Under the pieces are notes generated by a model. That model made no database searches. It was not told the DNA's origin and saw only the letters and a list, made by a program, of their open reading frames with translations. Below, one piece after another: positions 58,001 to 64,000 of a stretch of DNA of 64,000 nt. How positions within the stretch are numbered: the first letter of the stretch is position 1; every line of letters begins with the position of its first letter. A program made the position numbers and the translations under genes. The stretch spans positions 18,679,619-18,743,618 of the forward strand of contig OZ023182.1 of NCBI GenBank assembly GCA_963995505.1, given 5' to 3'. The stretch is from Hypericum androsaemum. Taxonomy: Eukaryota > Streptophyta > Magnoliopsida > Malpighiales > Hypericaceae.

Positions 58001-60050
58001 GTTAAATGTTTCAAACCTCATGTTCCCCTTTTTTTTAGGTAATAAATTGAGCCACACGTGTTTCTTCATGTTAAACTGTATTTCCTTCCCTTTCTTAACC
58101 TTATGAATTACATTAGTCTTTTTTCTTTTTTTTCAAAGTATATAACATCGAAGTAACTCCTTCGATCAAAGTTTCAATAAGTTATTTATTACAAGATTTT
58201 TCTACTCTTCATATCAATTACTTGACAATTTATTTGAATCTTTCATCCAATATTATAACCCTAACCATAAAGGGTACAATACTCTTGTGTCTAATCCATA
58301 TCGGTTGATCAACAACCAATAATCATCCTGTCGAATTCTTTCGACAAAACTTTATGAACTTTCATTGTTCTCTATTTTATGTCATATGAATTTATATTTT
58401 GCATAATTCCAAACTTATTCCTTTCTGACATTGCCCATAAATTAATCCAAAATTTTTTTAATCCATTTTTATCATTTTTCTTAAACTCAAAACTTACTTA
58501 TGCATACATAGCGCTCTTCATCTTTGTTATCTCTGTATATCTCAAGTATTTTTATTATACTTATAGTTCTTTAAATAAATTTCACTTTGTTTCATTTTTT
58601 GTCATACATTGTGTAGTTCTACTCAACCATTATCTAGATCATCTCCATACCATATTTTTCATAATTTTACTAACATTTGTTTCCAATGAGCCCTAAAATT
58701 TCTTACATATATTTGACCCATTAATTCTCAAATATTTTCTGAACACCATAACACATCCAAAAATCTTTTTGGTTCATAAAATTTTATGTATATGTTGGGT
58801 TGTTAAAAAATAAATTCACTTCAACAACCAACCATATCACTTAATCCACCTCCACAAATTAAATTTATCATAACCTTCCAATACTTCAAATCCACAAATA
58901 TCTTGTTATAGCTACTTATCTCCCAACAATATTTTCCTATTACCAAATTTCTCATGAGTCTAAACTTAGTATATAATTTGTAGTTTCATGAGGTTCACTC
59001 TGTCAATTATAATATCCTTTTGAGCTCTTCTTCATTATCCATTTACACTAATTTTTTATAAATAAAATCATTAGCTTATCTCCAATATCACAATCTTTAT
59101 CATAAATTTCATTGTAAGTAGACCAAATAGCATACCTCTGCATCTTAATGCATACACTAAGTCCTAAAGGTTATGTTCACTACGTCCTCTTCCATTAGTA
59201 CCATGACCTTATGTCATTCTTATAATCAAATGTAAGTACCACAAAGTATTTTCGAACCTACAAAATTCTTATTTATCAAGTTTGCTAAACTATTTTCTTT
59301 GAATAATGTCATACTTCATAGTGGTACACACGTTAACATTTTTTTTCCATTGCAAATTTATCATATTACTAAATCTTGCTTTGAATCACAAATTAGTTCA
59401 CTCATCAAACTTTTCAATAATTTTCTTTCACTAATTAAATCTTGTGCCTTTTTAGTTTTTCATAATCTACCTTTTCGACTTATTGAGTTTATAATTATAA
59501 GTTTTCACTAAACTTCAAACCAAAGCTCACGGATCTTAGCAAATATCTCTTATATCTAAATTACCGTCCCCTTTAAAACTCCAAGACTTCATTCCTCAAA
59601 AGACTCGAACATACTTCGATAATTTTGTCTTTGTTAGTACACAGATTCTCTAGTTTTCAAATTAATTATCTTAGTATTTCGTAGATTGGACAACATATAT
59701 TTTCTTTATAACTACATAAATGCTTAAGAATTTACTTGATGGAGTAGTATCTACAAATACTTTCATCAAAGTACATAACTACATTAGGAAAGGTAGTGTC
59801 ACAAGAGACCCACTCCGACCTAATGCTATAAGAAACTTGGGAAAAGTTGGCAGCATAAAGAGCTTGAGGAAAGTTGGTGCCATAAGCCTCGGTAGGCCGG
59901 ATTAGCGCCATAAGCAAACTGAGGGGAGTTAGCGCTATAAGGGCCTCCAAGAGATTTAGTGTCACAAGCTACCCCTTTAAAGTTGTTGTCTTAAGCTACA
60001 CCGTTGGAGTTGTTTCCATAAGCCAACTCTTGGATACGTTGGCATAAGAT
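55020..60050. repeat. AT-rich repetitive block beginning TCACGACCC
   Basis: The first part is related to 38167-38280. Apart from the 55-bp satellite at 55709-56112, the block is AT and pyrimidine rich on the plus strand, with no frame above about 105 codons and no domain. 59800-60040 has a degenerate repeat with AGTTGGCGCCATAAGC-type units. Possibly an old LTR element remnant; I see no gene. Confidence 0.45.
55709..56112. repeat. 55-bp satellite, about seven copies
   Basis: The unit contains CCAAATAGTTCTGCCCGCCG, TAGGCAACCATATCATATC and AGACCAACCTCATCGG, recurring at 55741, 55797, 55852, 55907 and onward. Central copies look identical, which points to recent expansion. The first and last copies are degenerate. 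Confidence 0.95.
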
Positions 60051-60235
60051 AACCAATGTTTTCAAAATTGCAGTCTGATCGGTGGTCCGACCAGTCGGAC
60101 CGCTACCTGGGACCAAACATAGGTCGATTTTTGCATAAAATCCAAAAAGTAGTTCGACCGGTCAAAATCCGATTGGACCATCCAGTCAGGTACTTTCGGG
60201 TGACCCAGTTCCCCCCGGATAAGAAAAATTAGTTT
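60051..60235. repeat. Dispersed repeat, inverted copy of 32573-32727 family
   Basis: CAATGTTTTCAAAATTG start, GGTCCGACCAGTCGGACCGC, CTTTCGGGTGACCC. 60236-60488 after it is AT rich without a gene. Confidence 0.6.
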
Positions 60236-60488
60236 TTATTTTTTTATTTTATCGAATTTAATTTAGAAACAAAACCTCCGCTTTCACGTTGGGAGAGTGT
60301 ACATCACTTTTGGATCACAACAAACTTATCTTTTTAACAATTCTCGATAATATGTCAACAAATTCGAGTAACAAATATTGGTAAATATTTGAAGTTATTT
60401 AGTATTTTATCATTTTTATGCTAAATTAAATTTATAAAACCTTATTTAATAATGTTAATATAAAAATAGAAGTACCGGTCCAACTGGT

Positions 60489-61548
60489 TGTTGGGTTTGA
60501 ATGAATTTATTCAATGCAAGCCCAATAATGGAAAGGCCCAAAAGAAAGGCCCAAAGGGAGATGGAAGGTTGCAATCCCACATTGATTAGAGCAACGAGGA
60601 TTTCCTTGTTTATAAGGAATTTCCCTCCTTGCCTATCAACTTGATTGGCTACCCAAAAGGCTGACCCACCGCTAGCTGCCTGCGAGGACGGTACGAAGCA
60701 CAGTCCGAGCACGAGCACGAGCACGAGCACGCGCTCGCGCTCGCGCACGTGCGTGTACGTGTGCGCATGGCGCATTGGACGCAGGTCGCAATGGGCGCTT
60801 TGTGGCGCACTTGGCACTTCGCACGTGCGCATCGTCTGGAGGAGCCTTAAGTATTTTGCCCGGGTCCGGAGGCAGCTGCGCAGCTACCTAAGCGAGCCTT
60901 AAGTATTTTGCCCGGGTCCGGAGGCAGCTGCGCAGCTACCTAAGCGACGAGGAGCTGCGAGCGCCTTCAGGTTGGCCGCCGAAGAGGCACAACGGAATGG
61001 AACGTCCAGGAGGCTTCCAGAAGGCCGAAGGAGTGCGAGATCTCCCGTGAAAGGGCGCGAGCGCAGCCTGGCGCGCCTGGAAGGATCCGGAAGCTTTCGA
61101 AGGGCCACCAGTGCGCCTGGAAGGGTCCAGAAGCCACCGAAGGGCCACGAGTGCAGCCAGACAGCCTGTTGGCCGAGCGGACGCATCCCTTCGGGGTGGC
61201 TGGCTGCCTGCCTCCTCCAGCCTATAAATAGGCCTGTCCCCCTGCCAGAATTCTCATCCCAGCAGCAATTGCATACTCCTAGCATTGTTGTCTTCTCCTC
61301 TCCCCCCGTTCTTCATCTAGAAAAGAGTCCCGAAAGTTCTGGGTATATAAGGGTTTGCCCGAAAGTTTTGAGATACGTGTGCAACGGTCTTGGAAACGCC
61401 CTAAACAGTCGTTGTATCTTGGGGACGATTGCCTTAGCCCGTACCGCACTGAAATATACGGGGCAATCTCGTCTTACGGAGAAAGTGTCCAACACTTTCC
61501 TCGACTGAAGAAGATCCTAATCAAGTACACCAACTCCAACAATCAACA
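60489..61548 (+). repeat. 5' LTR of copia C with a 52-bp internal duplication
   Basis: Begins TGTTGGGTTTG, ends CAACAATCAACA. Copies 60842-60893 and 60894-60945 of a 52-base unit (GAGCCTTAAGTATTTTGCCC start) are identical. TATA at 61221-61230. An alternating GAGCACGAGCACG / CGCTCGCGC tract lies near 60710-60760. Confidence 0.9.
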
Positions 61549-61579
61549 ATCGTAAGACGAGATCGTGTACTTGAAGATG

Positions 61580-62887
61580 GCATCGACAAGCTCAGCACCA
61601 GTGCCAGCGGTCCCGGGAACTGCCCACGCCGAAAGGCCGGCCAAGTTCAACGGTACCGAGTTCAAGAGGTGGCAACAGAAGATGACGTTCTATCTGACCA
61701 CGCTCAACCTAGTTCAGTTCCTGAAAGAGGAAGCACCGAAGGTAGCGGAAAATGAGGCAGATCAACAGAAGATCAACGCCCTCGAAGCATGGAGTTACAG
61801 CGACTTCCTATGCCGGAACTACGTCCTGAATGGACTAGACAACACGCTCTACAACGTCTACGCGGAAGCTAAGACCGCTAAAGAGCTGTGGAGTTCACTC
61901 GAGAAGAAGTACAAAATGGAGGATGCCGGGACGAAGAAATTCATCGTCGGACGATTCCTCGACTTCAAGATGGTGGACTCCAAGAAGGTCATCGACCAAG
62001 TATAAGAGTTGCAGCTGATCCTTCATGAGATCCAAGCTGAAGGGATGCAACCCAGCGAGTCCTTCCAAGTAGCTGCGATGATCGAGAAGTTCCCCCCGCT
62101 GTGGAAGGACTTCAAGAGCTACCTCAAGCACAAGAGGAAGGACATGGGCCTAGAAGACCTGATAGTAAGACTAAGGATCGAGGAAGACAACCGAAAATCC
62201 ATAGTCAAGCAAGGCAAGGCCAACTCTGAGACCACCGTGCACCTTGCTCAGGGAAAAAGTGGCAAGAAGAGGAAGAAGTCCGAGGATAAGCAGAAGGAGA
62301 AAAAGCCCAAGAAGAAAAAGATCAAGGGCAACTGCTACAACTGCGGGAAACCCGGACACATGGCTAAGGACTGTCGCCAGCCGAAGAAGGACGACCAAGG
62401 AAGGGCTAACCTGGCTGAAGATTTATCCCAGATGGATCTGTCAGCCGTAGTGTTTGAAGCCAACCTTGTGGACAATCCGAGAGAGTGGTTCGTGGACACT
62501 GGAGCTACCCGCCACATCTGCTCGGACAAGGAGATGTTCTCGAACTATATCCCAATCACCGGCCGAAAGCTGTTCATGAGAAACTCCGCAACGTCCAAGA
62601 TCGTTGGTCTGGGAAAGGTGGTCCTGAAGCTGACCTCAGGAAAGGAGCTGACCCTCAAGGATGTGCTGCATGTCCCGGACATCCGCAAGAACTTAGTCTC
62701 TGGCTCACTGTTAAGCAAAGCCGGTCTTAAGCTTGTATTTGAGGCTGATAAGTTTGTACTGACCAAAGCGGGTCAATTCATAGGAAAGGGTTATCTAGAA
62801 AGGGGGTTATTTAAGATGACTGTAATAACTGTACATCGCACCTTTAACGATGAAAATAAAGTTAATGCTTCTTCTTACTTGTATTAG
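61580..62887 (+). pseudogene. Copia C gag and protease
   Basis: ATG at 61580 ([14 protein letters not shown]), gag through [12 protein letters not shown] to a TAA near 62004, then the continuing frame with zinc knuckle [14 protein letters not shown] and protease [11 protein letters not shown], up to SSYL before a stop near 62885 in the GAG-pre-integrase region. Apart from the two stops the text is clean and very close to A. Confidence 0.9.
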
Positions 62888-64000
62888 TGTTCTAATTTAT
62901 GGCATGGTAGATTAGGACACGTAAATCTAAACTCGCTAAGAAAGTTAGTAAGTTTAAATTTATTACCGAATCTAGAGTTCAACCCATCCGATAAATGTGA
63001 AGTATGTGTGGAGGCTAAAATGACCAAAGCACCTTTCCATTCAGTGGAAAGAAGTACTACGCCTTTAGAGTTAATTCATACAGACACTTGCGATATGAAA
63101 CACGTGCAAACTAAAGGCGGGAAGAAATACTTCATCACGTTTATCGATGATTGCACGAGATACTGTTACGTATATCTCCTAAGGGGCAAAGACGAAGCTC
63201 TTGATGCTTTTAAGAGATATAAGAATGAGGTTGAAAATCAACTCAGCGTGAAAATCAAAATGATCTGAAGTGATCGAGGAGGAGAATATGTAGCTCCGTT
63301 TGAGGAACTCTGTCAAGAACATGGCATTATTCATCAAACGACTGCTCCATACTCACCTCAATTGAATGGCGTAGCTGAACGCAAAAATCGAACTCTTAAA
63401 GAGATGATGAACGCTATATTGATTAGCTCGGGCTTACCCCAGAACATGTGGGGGGAAGCTGTGCTCTCAGCTAACCACATTCTAAACAAATTGCCACACA
63501 AGAAAAGGGATAAAACCCCATATGAACTATGGAAAGGAAGGAAACCTTCCTACGGTTACCTTAAAGTGTGGGGGTGCCTAGCAAAGGTCGAAGTACCTAA
63601 GCCTAAGCAGGTGCGAATAGGACCCAAGACCATTGATTGCATCTTTATCGGATATGCGCAAAATAGTAGTGCTTATCGATTCTTGGTGCATAAATCTAAA
63701 AACCCTGAGATAAACACGGGAATGGTCATAGAATCAAGGAACGCAACATTTTTTGAAGATAGCTTTCCTAATAAGGAAAGAAAGGAAACAAGTCCGAAGA
63801 AAAGGGCTCACGAGACTACGCAAGGGTCAAATCAGAAAGATGATGAACCTAGACGTAGTAAACGGACGAAGGTAACCAAATCTTTCGGTCCGGACTATCT
63901 AACCTATGCGTTAGAAGATGAACCCAGGACAATCCAAGAGGCATTGTCCAGTCCAGATGCTCCTCTCTGGAAGGAAGCTATCAATAGTGAGATAGAATCC
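62888..64000 (+). pseudogene. Copia C integrase and RT linker
   Basis: [10 protein letters not shown] and [11 protein letters not shown] (zinc-binding), IHTDTCDMK, then a TGA at the Arg before SDRGGEY, NGVAERKNR with the catalytic Glu, SGLPQNMWGEAVLSANHILN and FIGYAQNSSAYRF. The Lys/Glu-rich linker (RRSKRTKVTKSFGPD) is open to the window edge. Only one stop interrupts an otherwise complete integrase. Confidence 0.9.

Larger units (their letters stand above)
60489..64000 (+). mobile_element. Copia element C, cut by the window end
   Basis: The full 5' LTR (60489-61548) is followed by gag, protease, integrase and the linker before RT; the rest lies beyond the window. Same family as A and B. Nonsense codons: TAA at about 62004 (Gln), TAG at about 62885, TGA at about 63266 (Arg expected in IRSDRGGEY). 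Confidence 0.93.

Overview
This is a repeat-rich nuclear segment of a eudicot plant genome. The evidence is spliced LRR-kinase exons, a proteasome-receptor gene remnant, S-protein-homolog (SPH) genes, copia retrotransposons and an integrated plant pararetrovirus. I cannot name the species. I see no intact host gene: every recognisable host locus carries at least one lesion.

Layout. (1) 1-8003: an endogenous caulimovirid read on the minus strand. In order it has a tRNA-Met primer site, movement protein, coat protein with zinc knuckle, protease, reverse transcriptase/RNase H, and a second ORF of unknown function, the arrangement described for florendoviruses. A 36-bp terminal redundancy (1-36 = 7833-7868) gives a unit of 7832 bp. 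The right junction holds an inverted RT fragment and a TA palindrome. (2) 8.0-11.7 kb: AT-rich repeats, then a truncated copy of a malectin-like kinase gene on the plus strand, carrying an 875-bp foldback element. (3) 11.9-20.9 kb: two small MITEs around a three-level nest, in which a Mutator-like MITE was split by a copia element (A, minus strand) whose 3' LTR was hit by a hAT element. (4) 21.7-28.3 kb: an SPH gene split by a second kind of copia element (D, plus strand). (5) 28-38 kb: a 5'-truncated LINE, a mariner-type element, SPH copies 2 and 3, and MITEs. (6) 38-46 kb: an LTR-like block, an RPN13-like pseudogene on the minus strand and a small gene fragment. (7) 46.0-49.3 kb: a ten-exon malectin-like/LRR receptor-kinase gene on the minus strand with nonsense and frameshift lesions. 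(8) 49.6-54.5 kb: a TRIM, a small hAT element and a truncated copia (B) in or upstream of the kinase gene. (9) 55-60 kb: AT-rich repeat sequence with a 55-bp satellite. (10) 60.5-64 kb: a third member (C) of the A/B copia family, cut by the window end.

The kinase segments at 9.9-11.7 kb and 48.8-50.8 kb are inverted copies. Each arm carries transposons missing from the other, so several insertions can be read against their own empty sites inside this window. The SPH blocks at 21-22 kb, 33 kb and 37 kb share upstream sequence, and two of them share a 64-bp minisatellite. The main story is duplication followed by layered transposition. The most unusual item is the pararetrovirus copy, whose long coding regions carry few lesions.
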